A DNA stretch of 13,089 nucleotides, taken from positions 1 through 13,089 of the forward strand of contig CAXSFE010000105.1 in assembly GCA_964236585.1 (NCBI GenBank), written 5' to 3'. The notes under the pieces are model-generated. The model had not been told where the DNA came from, made no database searches, and worked only from the letters and a program-made list of their open reading frames with translations. Of this stretch, positions 6,869-13,089 are shown in pieces. The translations under genes were made by a program, and so were the position numbers. The number at the start of each line of letters is the position of its first letter. Positions within the stretch are counted from its first letter, which is position 1. The stretch comes from CAXSEF01 sp964236585. Its GTDB lineage: Bacteria; Pseudomonadota; Alphaproteobacteria; Acetobacterales; Acetobacteraceae.

Positions 6869-6916
6869 CCGTTGACCCGGTATTCCGGTTATCTGATAAC
6901 CCGGTTTACCACAATT
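6869..6916. repeat. CCGG-box cluster A (8-bp period) over the parA promoter
   Basis: Six consecutive 8-bp units start at 6869, 6877, 6885, 6893, 6901 and 6909. Each begins with CCGG or a near match (CCGT, CCGG, CCGG, CTGA, CCGG, CCAC) and continues with a mostly A/T tetramer. The array ends 12 bases before the parA ATG and overlaps both promoter hexamers. The design of tetramer boxes with 4-bp AT-rich spacers is that of the ParG operator/centromere of plasmid TP228, where the box is ACTC. I infer that the downstream ribbon-helix-helix protein binds here to repress parA and perhaps to build the segrosome. Confidence 0.72.
6872..6900 (+). promoter_or_regulatory. Probable sigma70-type promoter of parA
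   Basis: TTGACC (6872-6877) and GATAAC (6895-6900) are separated by exactly 17 bases, matching the -35/-10 consensus at 5 of 6 and 4 of 6 positions. Both hexamers lie inside the 8-bp CCGG-box array, which would allow repression by the partner protein. The leader to the ATG at 6929 is short and contains a GGA (6918-6920) that can serve as ribosome site. Confidence 0.6.
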
Positions 6917-6928
6917 TGGAACACCGTC

Positions 6929-7627
6929 ATGCCGCATAGCCGGACCCCTGTAATTTCCTTCGCCTCTACCAAAGGCGGAGTGGGAAAAACGACTCTCGCT
7001 TTAGCGCTTGCAACAGGTTTGGTTGACCGGATGACCGGAACATCGGAATACCGGATTGCCTGCATTGACGCCGACCCGAACCGAACGCTCGACACCTCGC
7101 TGCGCAAGGCAGAGGCGGCTGAGATCATCTCCATGGTGTCGGACGCAGAGACCATGCTGCAGACTCTGCGCGACGCGGAGCAGGCAGCCGACCTTGTGCT
7201 GATTGATCTGGAAGGGTCTGCGAACCAGTCCATGCTCTACGCCATGGGTAAGTCGGACTTGGTGATCGTTCCCGCCCAACCCTCGGCGTTCGATGTGCGC
7301 GAGGCACGCAAGACCGCCGGCGTGGTTGGGCAGGCTGCCGATCTAGTCGGGCGCCCGATCGAGATGCGTGTGATCCTGACCCGAACTCCTCCGCTCAAGC
7401 AGCGTGTCACCGAGCACTCCCGCGCGCAGTTCGCCCAGAGCGGCCTGCCGATGCTTGGCGTCGAGCTGGTGCATCGAGTGGCGTTCCAAAACATGAGCTA
7501 CAGTGGGAACCCGCCGTTTCGCGCCGAGCCCGGTGGCAATGCTGCCGAGAATGTAGATCGGCTGGCAGACGCCGTCGCCGCGATCGTCGGCCTGACGCTA
7601 CGTCCCCGAACGGAGGTGCGCCGGTGA
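6929..7627 (+). CDS. parA: ParA-type partition ATPase (small, ParF/VirC1-like)
   Basis: The product is 232 residues, typical for small (type Ib) ParA/ParF proteins without an N-terminal helix-turn-helix. The deviant Walker A KGGVGKTT is at 15-22 with the signature lysine K15. Walker A' is CIDADPN (45-51). Walker B is LVLIDLEG (89-96). ParA ATPases position plasmid copies on the nucleoid together with a centromere-binding partner. I chose the ATG at 6929 rather than the longer frame from 6872, because the latter would put the promoter and the CCGG boxes inside the gene and has no ribosome site. Its stop overlaps the next start (GTGA). Codons for residues 33-46 consist largely of four 8-bp CCGG units, an unusual constraint on a coding sequence. 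Confidence 0.88.
   Translation: MPHSRTPVISFASTKGGVGKTTLALALATGLVDRMTGTSEYRIACIDADPNRTLDTSLRKAEAAEIISMVSDAETMLQTLRDAEQAADLVLIDLEGSANQSMLYAMGKSDLVIVPAQPSAFDVREARKTAGVVGQAADLVGRPIEMRVILTRTPPLKQRVTEHSRAQFAQSGLPMLGVELVHRVAFQNMSYSGNPPFRAEPGGNAAENVDRLADAVAAIVGLTLRPRTEVRR
7027..7066. repeat. CCGG-box cluster B inside parA
   Basis: Five 8-bp units start at 7027, 7035, 7043, 7051 and 7059 with boxes CCGG, CCGG, TCGG, CCGG and CCTG. Spacers are mostly A/T with some G (for example ATGA, AACA, AATA). The array lies about 100 bases after the parA start codon, encoding the loop between the first helix and Walker A'. An 8-bp period is out of step with codons, so protein coding alone would not produce it. 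Confidence 0.62.
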
Positions 7628-7986
7628 GCCGTCGCCCGACTCCGGCAAGCTTGCCAAACCTTGAGGACGACGACGAGGCGTTCCGCCAGAAGATGCACAA
7701 GTTAGCAGAAGCCGTTTTACCTAATGACCGGAAATCCGGACAACCGGTAGAACGTAAACCCGGCCGTACGGGTGCAGCACGCGAGATGGAGCGCATCGAG
7801 GCCGCCAGGGGTGAGCGCGCCCGCTACGAATACGTGCTGCCGAAGCGTGTTGCCCAAGCGCTGGCAGCGCAGGCGGCGACCGACGGCGTTTCAGCCACGG
7901 TGAAGCTGTTGCAGATTCTCCGGTCATCCGGTTTACCGGTTATCCCGGAAGACCTAATTGACTTGCGCAAGTTGCCGAAACGCTGA
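7624..7986 (+). CDS. Ribbon-helix-helix partition partner (ParG-like centromere binder)
   Basis: The product is 120 residues, encoded from a GTG overlapping the parA stop by four bases. Residues 1-66 are charged and probably flexible (an acidic LEDDDEAF near 13-20, then an Arg/Lys-rich linker). Residues 67-103 look like a ribbon-helix-helix: a strand RYEYVLPKR, helix VAQALAAQAATDG, turn, helix SATVKLLQILRSSG. ParG of TP228 likewise pairs a mobile N-terminal tail with a C-terminal RHH and is encoded just after parF, so this is the expected centromere-binding partner. I have no sequence identity to support a family name; the role rests on fold pattern and position. Two CCGG-box clusters lie inside this gene, one encoding the linker (residues 30-48) and one the C-terminus. 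Confidence 0.72.
   Translation: MSRRPTPASLPNLEDDDEAFRQKMHKLAEAVLPNDRKSGQPVERKPGRTGAAREMERIEAARGERARYEYVLPKRVAQALAAQAATDGVSATVKLLQILRSSGLPVIPEDLIDLRKLPKR
7712..7767. repeat. CCGG-box cluster C inside the partition partner gene
   Basis: Seven consecutive 8-bp units start at 7712, 7720, 7728, 7736, 7744, 7752 and 7760. The boxes read CCGT, CCTA, CCGG, CCGG, CCGG, ACGT and CCGG, and the spacers of the first six are largely A/T. This is the longest in-phase run in the window. It encodes the Lys/Arg/Pro-rich linker of the protein, where amino-acid constraint is likely weak and DNA-level function could dominate. Confidence 0.68.
7920..7960. repeat. CCGG-box cluster D at the end of the partition partner gene
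   Basis: Units start at 7920, 7928 and 7936 (all CCGG), then after a one-base slip at 7945 (CCGG) and 7953 (CCTA). The units CCGGTTTA and CCGGTTAT recur exactly in cluster A at 6901 and 6885. The array sits about 25 bases before the stop codon. Confidence 0.62.
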
Positions 7987-8253
7987 GAAAACAGGGCTTT
8001 GCAAAGCGTTCTGAGTGCGTACAGGTTAGGTCCGCCGGGCTGTTCCGGCGCTCACGCGGAGTCGTGATGACTTAGCCAAATAGCACGAAGGCCGCTCCCT
8101 GGCAGGAGCAGCCCTCGTTGGAAATCACTGGATGATGCGGTCGACAAACGCACCATCCAACATCGCGAGCCCGGAATCAAGGCCCCTGGCAGGGTCATGT
8201 GATCGGCTTGCCCAGCGAGTGCCTGTGGCCTTCGGTGCGGAGAGGCCGGACCG
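7987..8253. other. Hairpin-bearing intergenic region between the par genes and the winged-helix gene
   Basis: This 267-base stretch carries no gene I can support. It contains a perfect 12-bp palindrome GCTTTGCAAAGC (7996-8007) ten bases after the par stop, a stem CGCCGG/CCGGCG with a 6-base loop (8033-8050), and a larger hairpin at 8090-8113. None is followed by a clear T-run on the plus strand. If the next gene is a replication initiator, this is where origin or initiator sites would be expected, but I see no direct iterons here. Confidence 0.4.
8090..8113. terminator. Candidate hairpin terminator or stem-loop
   Basis: GGCCGCTCC (8090-8098) pairs with GGAGCAGCC (8105-8113) around a 6-base loop, with eight Watson-Crick pairs and one C-A mismatch. 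No U-rich tail follows on either strand, so intrinsic termination is doubtful; it may be a structural element of the upstream leader or origin. Confidence 0.35.
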
Positions 8254-8793
8254 ATGACTGCTGACCTATGGGTACCAGCCGTGTGGACGCAGTTCCGCGC
8301 TGGCAATCTGACGCCTCTGTTTCGTGACGTGCTGCTACGCCTGCAAAAGTTCGACCGAAGGCGGGGACTGTGGCCGTCGCATAACACGCTGGCGGATGCG
8401 GCCCGGTGCTCCGTGCGCACCGTGCAGGACGCGCTCAAGCAGGGCCGAGCGCTCGGCTTGGTCGGCTGGGTCTCCGGCGCGGGCCGACGCATCTCAAACC
8501 GCTACACCCTGCTGCTGCCGAAGGTAGCGGCCGAGGCTGGCGTACGGCTCGGGCGAGTGGAGTCACGCATCATGGCCCAAGCGAAGGTTATGGCTCGCGC
8601 ACTAGTCGGCAAAATGCGCGGCGGAGAAAAACATCAGGAAGTCAGCAAGATGCCAACAGGGCAAAGGAATGGACTGCAGGCTTGGCCACAACCCCAAGCA
8701 CCATTGCGCTCCGTGGCCGAGCAGTTGGCTATCTTGGCCTTATGGACCCAGAAAGACGCAGCACAGGCGGGCAAAGACGTAGCATTGACTTGA
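8254..8793 (+). CDS. Winged-helix DNA-binding protein, possible plasmid replication initiator
   Basis: The product is 179 residues. Residues 20-90 form a winged helix of the HTH_36 type: GLWPSHNTLADAARCSVRTV is the helix-turn-helix, followed by a second helix and a wing ending GRRISNRYTLLLP. The rest is a basic, Gln/Ala-rich tail without recognised domains. HTH_36 domains occur in replication initiators and primase-associated or regulatory proteins of mobile elements. Its place just after a par operon, behind a hairpin-rich gap, makes an initiator role plausible, but a plain regulator is equally possible. The ATG at 8254 has a strong ribosome site (GGAGAGG, 8239-8245). Confidence 0.68.
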   Translation: MTADLWVPAVWTQFRAGNLTPLFRDVLLRLQKFDRRRGLWPSHNTLADAARCSVRTVQDALKQGRALGLVGWVSGAGRRISNRYTLLLPKVAAEAGVRLGRVESRIMAQAKVMARALVGKMRGGEKHQEVSKMPTGQRNGLQAWPQPQAPLRSVAEQLAILALWTQKDAAQAGKDVALT

Positions 8794-8819
8794 CACTGCC
8801 CACTTCGGAGATAAGTCAG

Positions 8820-8832
8820 GTGTCTTAGACAC
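8820..8832. repeat. Perfect 13-bp palindrome between convergent genes
   Basis: GTGTCT-T-AGACAC is an exact dyad with a single central base. It sits between the winged-helix gene stop (8791-8793) and the reductase stop (8854-8856), both of which point toward it. It could be a small regulator's operator or a recombination scar. It is too short to be a convincing terminator. Confidence 0.35.
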
Positions 8833-8853
8833 GTAACAAAAACACAAGCGAAG

Positions 8854-10335
8854 CTACGCATCCGTGTCCAGGGTGGCCGCGATGACGGCCATCTCCGCCT
8901 CATGCTGGCAAGCGATCGCACCGACCAAGCGACCGTCGCGCATCTGGCGGACGATGAAGTCCATGCCGTCCAGGTCGCCGTCAACAATGGTGTCGTCGAC
9001 CTTCTGTGCGTGTCCGAGCAGTTCGATGCGATGGCCGAAGTGGTAGGTCCAGAAGAATGGCGGCTGGGTCCAGGCCGCCTCGCCGCCGAGCATGGATCGT
9101 GCGGCGATGCGCGCTGTCTGCTGCGCCACGCGCCAATGCCCGACGCGGACGCTTGCGTCGTTGAACGGAAAGCGCGCGACATCGCCAGCGGCAAAGATCG
9201 CGTCGGCAGCGCGCATGCCGGCGTCGACTGTGATGCCACCATCCTCGTCGAGCGGCAGTGCTGTAGCGAAGTCGGTGGCAGGCCTTACGCCCAGGCCGAC
9301 AATCACGAGCTCGGCGGCAAGCGTGCGACCGTCATCCAGGGTGGCGCCCGCAGCCTGCGAGATGCCGTTGATGCGGGTAACGTGGCCAGGGACGAAGGTC
9401 ACGCCACCGGACTTGTGTAGCTGGCGTAGAGCCTGCGCGACCTGGCGTCCGAGCGGCTTCTCGAGCGGAAGCGGGTCAGGGCTGACAACAGTGACCTGCA
9501 GGCCGCGCTTGGTCAGCGCCGAAGCCGCCTCCAGGCCGATGAAGCCACCGCCGACAACGACGGCCCGCGCGCCGTTGCGGATCCAGGGAAGGATGCCGCG
9601 AGCATCCTCCAGGCTGCGCAGGACATGGACACCGGGCAGGTCGGCACCCGGAACGTCAAGCGTGCGCGGGGTGCCGCCAGGAGCGAGGAGCACGGCGTCG
9701 TAGCCAAGCGTGGTGCCGTCCGCGAGGGTGACGCGACGGGCGTCCGGGTCGAGGCCGGTCGCGGTACCCTGCCGCCGCTCGATGCGGTGTTGCTCGTAGA
9801 ACCCAGGCTTGCGGAGCGGCGCCACCTTTGAGGGTGCCATGCCGCCCTCCAGCACGAACTTGCTCAAGGCAGTGCGATCGTAGGGCGCGTCCGGTTCAGC
9901 ACCGAGCAGGACAATGAGGCCGTCGAAGCCGAATTCGCGCAGGGCCGCGGCGGCAGCGGTCCCGGCGGCTCCGGCGCCGACGATGAGGAAGGTCCGCGCG
10001 TCGTCGCCGGCGGACCGCGGAGCGGGCAAGATCGGCTCGGCGGAGACGAGGACGCGCTCGCCGTCGACGAGGACCGGGTAGCACGGCAGCGCGTCAAGGG
10101 CAGGCGGCTCCAGCAGGGCGCCGTCGCCGACAGCGAACATTGCCTTGTGCCAGGGGCAGATGATGCGGCCGGCGCAGACCACGCCCTCGTCGAGAGGAGC
10201 ACCGGCGTGCGGGCATTTGGCACCGAATGCACGGACCGTGTCGCCATCCCTGACGAGGATCATGTCCGTCCCGTCAAGGCTGACCTTGAGCGGCTTGTCG
10301 GGGGCGATGTCGCCCAGGATCGAGACCTGCTGCAT
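8854..10335 (-). CDS. Rieske [2Fe-2S]/FAD-NAD(P)H oxidoreductase (AIF-L or ferredoxin-reductase type)
   Basis: The product is 493 residues. An N-terminal Rieske domain (about 1-100) has C41-x-H43 (CPHAG) and C60-x2-H63 (CPWH), the four ligands of a [2Fe-2S] cluster. A pyridine-nucleotide disulphide oxidoreductase module follows: FAD-binding GAGAAG (120-125), NAD(P)-binding GGGFIG (262-267) and the second FAD motif AIFAAGDVARF (379-389). The C-terminal 80 residues match the reductase C-terminal domain of ferredoxin reductase/AIF-like proteins. It should pass electrons from NAD(P)H through FAD to the Rieske centre or a partner; the substrate cannot be told from sequence. It is predicted cytosolic, with no signal peptide. 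The start at ATG 10335 has an excellent GGAGGAG site; the frame extends upstream to 10404 but without one. It looks like metabolic cargo unrelated to the stability genes. Confidence 0.9.
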   Translation of the reverse strand: MQQVSILGDIAPDKPLKVSLDGTDMILVRDGDTVRAFGAKCPHAGAPLDEGVVCAGRIICPWHKAMFAVGDGALLEPPALDALPCYPVLVDGERVLVSAEPILPAPRSAGDDARTFLIVGAGAAGTAAAAALREFGFDGLIVLLGAEPDAPYDRTALSKFVLEGGMAPSKVAPLRKPGFYEQHRIERRQGTATGLDPDARRVTLADGTTLGYDAVLLAPGGTPRTLDVPGADLPGVHVLRSLEDARGILPWIRNGARAVVVGGGFIGLEAASALTKRGLQVTVVSPDPLPLEKPLGRQVAQALRQLHKSGGVTFVPGHVTRINGISQAAGATLDDGRTLAAELVIVGLGVRPATDFATALPLDEDGGITVDAGMRAADAIFAAGDVARFPFNDASVRVGHWRVAQQTARIAARSMLGGEAAWTQPPFFWTYHFGHRIELLGHAQKVDDTIVDGDLDGMDFIVRQMRDGRLVGAIACQHEAEMAVIAATLDTDA

Positions 10336-10410
10336 CGTCACTCCTCCGGGTTGCTGGTCGAACGAGCGTGCAGAGCCGGGTCGGGTTCCGGATGTCGTCA
10401 GCACGGATTG

Positions 10411-11155
10411 TCAGCTTACTCCGGCTCTCAGACTGCTGGGCTGACGACCCAGAAGTGGGTCACGCCGCGCCACTTCCTGCTGCGCGCACCAGATCGCGTC
10501 GGCATCCATGTCCGTCTGCCGTGCCATCCACTGCAGGTAGTCCAGCGGCACCTCGGGCCAGGCCAGGCCGCGATGCTTGCCGAAGGGCAGGGCAGGCGCT
10601 TCGGCTGGCTAGTCCACCGCACCATCTGCTCGACGCTGGCCGAACCCAGCAGCTCGGTCAGCAGGTGCGCGGTGACATAGGCGTCCGGTCCCGCCCGGTG
10701 CGGCGGCATGGCCAGCGCCGGGTCGAGCGTCAGGTTGCGCCAGTACGCAGCACCTGGTTGGAGTGCCGCGGCGCCTCCGGCCAGACGTGCAGCGCCACCT
10801 TTAAGGTGCAGATCCAGGGCAGGCTGGCGGGCAACGCCGCGTCGAGGAACAGCCGCTCGAAGGCGCAGTTGTGCGCCACCAGCACGTCCGGCCGTTCGCC
10901 GCAACGGACCGCCTTCTGCAGCCGCTCGGGCGTGCACACCGGGGTGTCTGGCGTGAAATCCGCCTCGGTGATGTGGTGCACCGCCATGGTCTCGGGCGGG
11001 ACGGCACCCAGTGGGCGATAGAGCCGCGCCATCGGCCGCTCCACTATCCAGGCGTCCTCCGCCCGAACCACGTCGACGCGGCCGAACTCGTTGATCTCGG
11101 CCGGCGGCATCTGGCCCGTAGTCTCGATATCGATCACCCGCAGGCGCATGCCCAT
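10411..11155 (-). pseudogene. ExoX-type 3'-5' exonuclease disrupted by two frameshifts
   Basis: The reading starts with RLRVIDIETTG (Exo I motif, D9 and E11 from the ATG at 11155) and AHNCAFERLFLD (Exo II-like), and runs to HSNQVLR. It then loses frame near 10745 and stops early, giving 141 residues. The next frame continues with YWRNLTLDPALAMPPHRAGP and DAYVTAHLL (Exo III, His and Asp). Near 10591-10598 the frame shifts again and carries on as ALPFGKHRGLAWPEVPLDYL, then WMARQTDMDADAIW, to a TGA at 10413-10411. The tail resembles the DUF3820-type domain fused to such exonucleases. Each break is explained by loss of one base. The intact gene would act in DNA repair or proofreading-like trimming. 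A sequencing error is possible but would have to occur twice. Start alternatives are ATG 11155 and ATG 11149; it follows the DUF6880 stop by five bases. Confidence 0.78.
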
Positions 11156-11160
11156 CGCGC

Positions 11161-12696
11161 TCAGTGCACCGAGCGTGACGAGGCCGACAGGGCCGGCACG
11201 CCCAGGCTGTCCCCGAGCAGCACCCAGAACCCGGCCTTGCGCGGGTGCTCGCGTCGCAGCCGGTCGATGAACGCCGCGTGGGTCTCCAGCCCGGGCTCGT
11301 CCGGCAGGAACGGCGCCAGGGCCGCGCAGGCCGCCACGTCGCGGGCGGCATAGACATACTGGCGCGAGGACGCCCGTTGCAGCACGTCCTCCGCCAGCGC
11401 CCGGTGCAGCAGGATCGACGCAGCCGGATGCTTCTCGGCCAGGGTGTCGGCGACTGGGCGCAGCCGCGCGTAGTCCCGGGCATCCAGCTCACCGTGGTGG
11501 GTCCGCACCAGGAGGTTGGCCGCGTGCAGGTCGGGCCAGCCCACCAGGAAGCAGAGCGCCCGGTTGCGGTCGGGATGCGCCAGGACCAGGGCGATCGCCC
11601 TGCCTTCCGCCTCCACGTCGTCGAAGTCCGGTAGGCTACGCAGGAAGGGTCTCAGGTGGTCCGGGCTCAGCCAGCGGCCGAACGCCTTCCAGCGCAGCGC
11701 CTGCGCCTCCTGCCTGCGCCCGAGCGCGTCCAGCGCCGCGATCCGCAGGTCGGTGTGACGGACCTCCTCGCCCTCGTGGCGCGCCGGCGCACGGGCCAGC
11801 CAGGCCAGCGCCTCCTCGGGGCGGCGATGGGCGAGCAGGCGCTCGGCGATGTCGGCGGCGAACGCCTCCACCCGTCCACCCGCCTCGGCGGCTGCGATGT
11901 AGGCGTCCGCGTCATCCTCCAGGTCCGCCAGCTCGCAGAGGCGGATGCACGGCATGAAGCGGTCCCGCCAGCCGACATGGTCATCCTGGCTTCGCATCCG
12001 CGGCAGCCTGGCGAGCCGCTCCTGCAGCAGGCGCCGAAGCTCGCCTCGCCCGCCGGGGCCGAGGGCAGGGCTGGCGGCCGCGAGCAGGCGATCGGTCACG
12101 CCGTACTCGTCGGCGTCCAGCATGGCCAGCAGCTCGGCGGCCAGCGCCAGCGGGTTGGCATCCCCGACCAGACCCCACAGCCGGCCGAGTTCGACGCCGG
12201 CCTGACGGAACACCTCGCCCAAGGCGCCGCCGCCGTCGTCGCTGCGCTCGAACACGCCAGCTCCCAGGCCGAGCAGCAGCCGCATCTGCGCCACTGCTGC
12301 GCGCGGATCGCTGACGGCGAGGGGGCCGGCGATGGTCTCGCGCAGACCGTCCAGCTCGCGGGCAAGGGGACGCACCTTGTCCCAGGCGATGAGCCCCTTC
12401 GAGCGCGCGATGGTGCGCAGACGCTTTTCCACCTCGGCCGCCAGCCGGCCGGCGCCATCCGTGCCGGCCAGGGCAAGACGGAGCGAGCGGGCCAGGGCCG
12501 TGTCGGTCTGGGCGGCCGCCATCAGGATCCCGGCCAGCCTGCTTGCCCCGAGCGCCTCCAGGCTCTCGATGCTCAGCGCCTTGGAACGCAGCGCGCCCTT
12601 CTTGCGGGCGGCAGCAGGGCGGACGGGCAGGGAGGTTAACGCGTCCGGCTCAGGCGAAGTCAGGCGGGAGCGGGACACCCTGGCACGCGGTGGCAT
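11161..12696 (-). CDS. DUF6880-family alpha-helical protein
   Basis: The product is 511 residues. After a basic, disordered N-terminus (1-40), the sequence is almost entirely amphipathic helices with TPR-like pairs (for example RPEEALAWLARAP and LGRRQEAQALRWKAFGRWL). The order ARSLRLALAG, AAEVEKRLRTIARSKGLIAW, then LARELDGLRETI (residues 69-122), fits the DUF6880 family as I remember it. No catalytic motif is visible and the function of the family is not established. The ATG at 12696 has GGAGA seven bases upstream. It probably forms an operon with the small coiled-coil gene upstream (54-base gap) and the broken exonuclease gene downstream (5-base gap). Confidence 0.72.
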   Translation of the reverse strand: MPPRARVSRSRLTSPEPDALTSLPVRPAAARKKGALRSKALSIESLEALGASRLAGILMAAAQTDTALARSLRLALAGTDGAGRLAAEVEKRLRTIARSKGLIAWDKVRPLARELDGLRETIAGPLAVSDPRAAVAQMRLLLGLGAGVFERSDDGGGALGEVFRQAGVELGRLWGLVGDANPLALAAELLAMLDADEYGVTDRLLAAASPALGPGGRGELRRLLQERLARLPRMRSQDDHVGWRDRFMPCIRLCELADLEDDADAYIAAAEAGGRVEAFAADIAERLLAHRRPEEALAWLARAPARHEGEEVRHTDLRIAALDALGRRQEAQALRWKAFGRWLSPDHLRPFLRSLPDFDDVEAEGRAIALVLAHPDRNRALCFLVGWPDLHAANLLVRTHHGELDARDYARLRPVADTLAEKHPAASILLHRALAEDVLQRASSRQYVYAARDVAACAALAPFLPDEPGLETHAAFIDRLRREHPRKAGFWVLLGDSLGVPALSASSRSVH

Positions 12697-12750
12697 CTGT
12701 GCGTCTCCGCTATCCGACCCGTCGCGGTCGTTCGCTGTCAGGAACAGACG

Positions 12751-13047
12751 CTACTCGCCGGACAGGTTCTGTTCCAGGCTTGCCAGGGCAGCCTTTGCTT
12801 CCGCGTCGGGCGGCTCAGACTCTTGCACCGCCACGCCTGGCGGCACGGCATCGCCGGGGTTGAGATCGCGGAGCTGCCTGCGAGGGCGAGCGGCGGCAGC
12901 GCGGGGCGCCTTGGCCGGTGCGGCACGGCTTGCCTTGGCCAGGGCACCCTCAAGCCGGGTGACCTCGGCCTCTAGCTCCGTCATGCGGATGCCGGTCTGT
13001 CTGGCAGCGGCGCGCGTCACCTTGGCCTTGGCCTGACTGTGTTGCAC
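12751..13047 (-). CDS. Small Ala/Lys-rich coiled-coil protein, unknown function
   Basis: From a GTG at 13047 the product is 98 residues. A short coiled coil (MTELEAEVTRLEGALAKASR, residues 22-41) is followed by an Ala/Pro/Arg-rich linker and an acidic C-terminus (EAKAALASLEQNLSGE). I recognise no family. The frame has no stop from 13047 to the right edge, so the true start may lie outside the window; an internal ATG at 12984 is another choice, giving 77 residues. No start has a convincing ribosome site. It lies upstream of, and codirectional with, the DUF6880 gene. Confidence 0.5.
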   Translation of the reverse strand: MQHSQAKAKVTRAAARQTGIRMTELEAEVTRLEGALAKASRAAPAKAPRAAAARPRRQLRDLNPGDAVPPGVAVQESEPPDAEAKAALASLEQNLSGE

Positions 13048-13089
13048 GGACCCGACGACAGGCGTGGAGCACCGATCTGCACCGCCTGT

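Noticed and set aside
6872..6928. Upstream start for parA
   Set aside because: These codons coincide with the promoter and the CCGG boxes and lack a ribosome site; ParA homologues begin a few residues before the Walker A strand, as from 6929.
6869..7960. CRISPR array as explanation for the short periodic repeats
   Set aside because: The unit is 8 bp with no 20-40 bp spacers, lies mostly in coding sequence, and there are no cas genes.
10428..11492. Minus-strand frame of 354 codons covering the exonuclease region
   Set aside because: Only its middle part (after about 10745) is real exonuclease sequence. The upstream part is an out-of-frame reading of the DUF6880 gene and of the exonuclease start, so it is better described as a frameshifted gene.
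11656..12639. Plus-strand frame of 327 codons opposite the DUF6880 gene
   Set aside because: Shadow of the minus-strand gene, with no domain or ribosome site.

Overview
The window is uniformly GC-rich with alphaproteobacterial-looking genes, and their combination (a small ParA with a partner, a FitAB-type toxin-antitoxin pair, a solitary ScpA, tyrosine recombinases, DUF2786 and DUF6880 proteins, a Rieske-FAD reductase) suggests accessory DNA, probably a plasmid or integrated plasmid, of an Acetobacteraceae-like bacterium (Acidiphilium/Roseomonas type). The taxon is an inference from protein flavour only.

Layout. 1-164: a stop-bounded remnant of a serine recombinase (minus strand). 273-2072: a DUF2786-type protein (plus). 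5080 down to 2137: a tightly packed five-gene minus-strand operon, vapB-vapC-(truncated, catalytically dead tyrosine recombinase)-(YubB/Api92-like protein)-scpA, in which every junction overlaps by 4 or 8 bases. 5081-5398: a divergent control region with a FitA-like operator and two further inverted repeats. 5399-6631: an intact tyrosine recombinase (plus). 6869-7986: a ParA gene and an overlapping ribbon-helix-helix (ParG-like) partner gene. 8254-8793: a winged-helix protein that may be the replication initiator. 10335 down to 8854: a Rieske/FAD ferredoxin-reductase-type protein. 11155 down to 10411: an ExoX-type exonuclease broken by two frameshifts. 12696 down to 11161: a DUF6880 protein. 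About 13047 down to 12751: a small coiled-coil protein whose frame is open to the right edge.

Most of the window looks like a stability module: toxin-antitoxin addiction, a kleisin (ScpA) translationally coupled to a recombinase-fold protein, a multimer-resolving or integrating recombinase, and an active partition system.

The strongest unexplained signal is a set of four clusters of 8-bp repeats, each a CCGG (or near-CCGG) tetramer followed by a mostly A/T 4-bp spacer. One cluster covers the parA promoter, and three lie inside the parA and partner coding sequences. The layout matches the known ParFG (TP228) centromere/operator design of tetramer boxes with 4-bp AT-rich spacers, but with CCGG in place of ACTC and with boxes embedded in the genes. 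The second strong signal is the TA-led operon that couples a dead tyrosine recombinase to an orphan ScpA.
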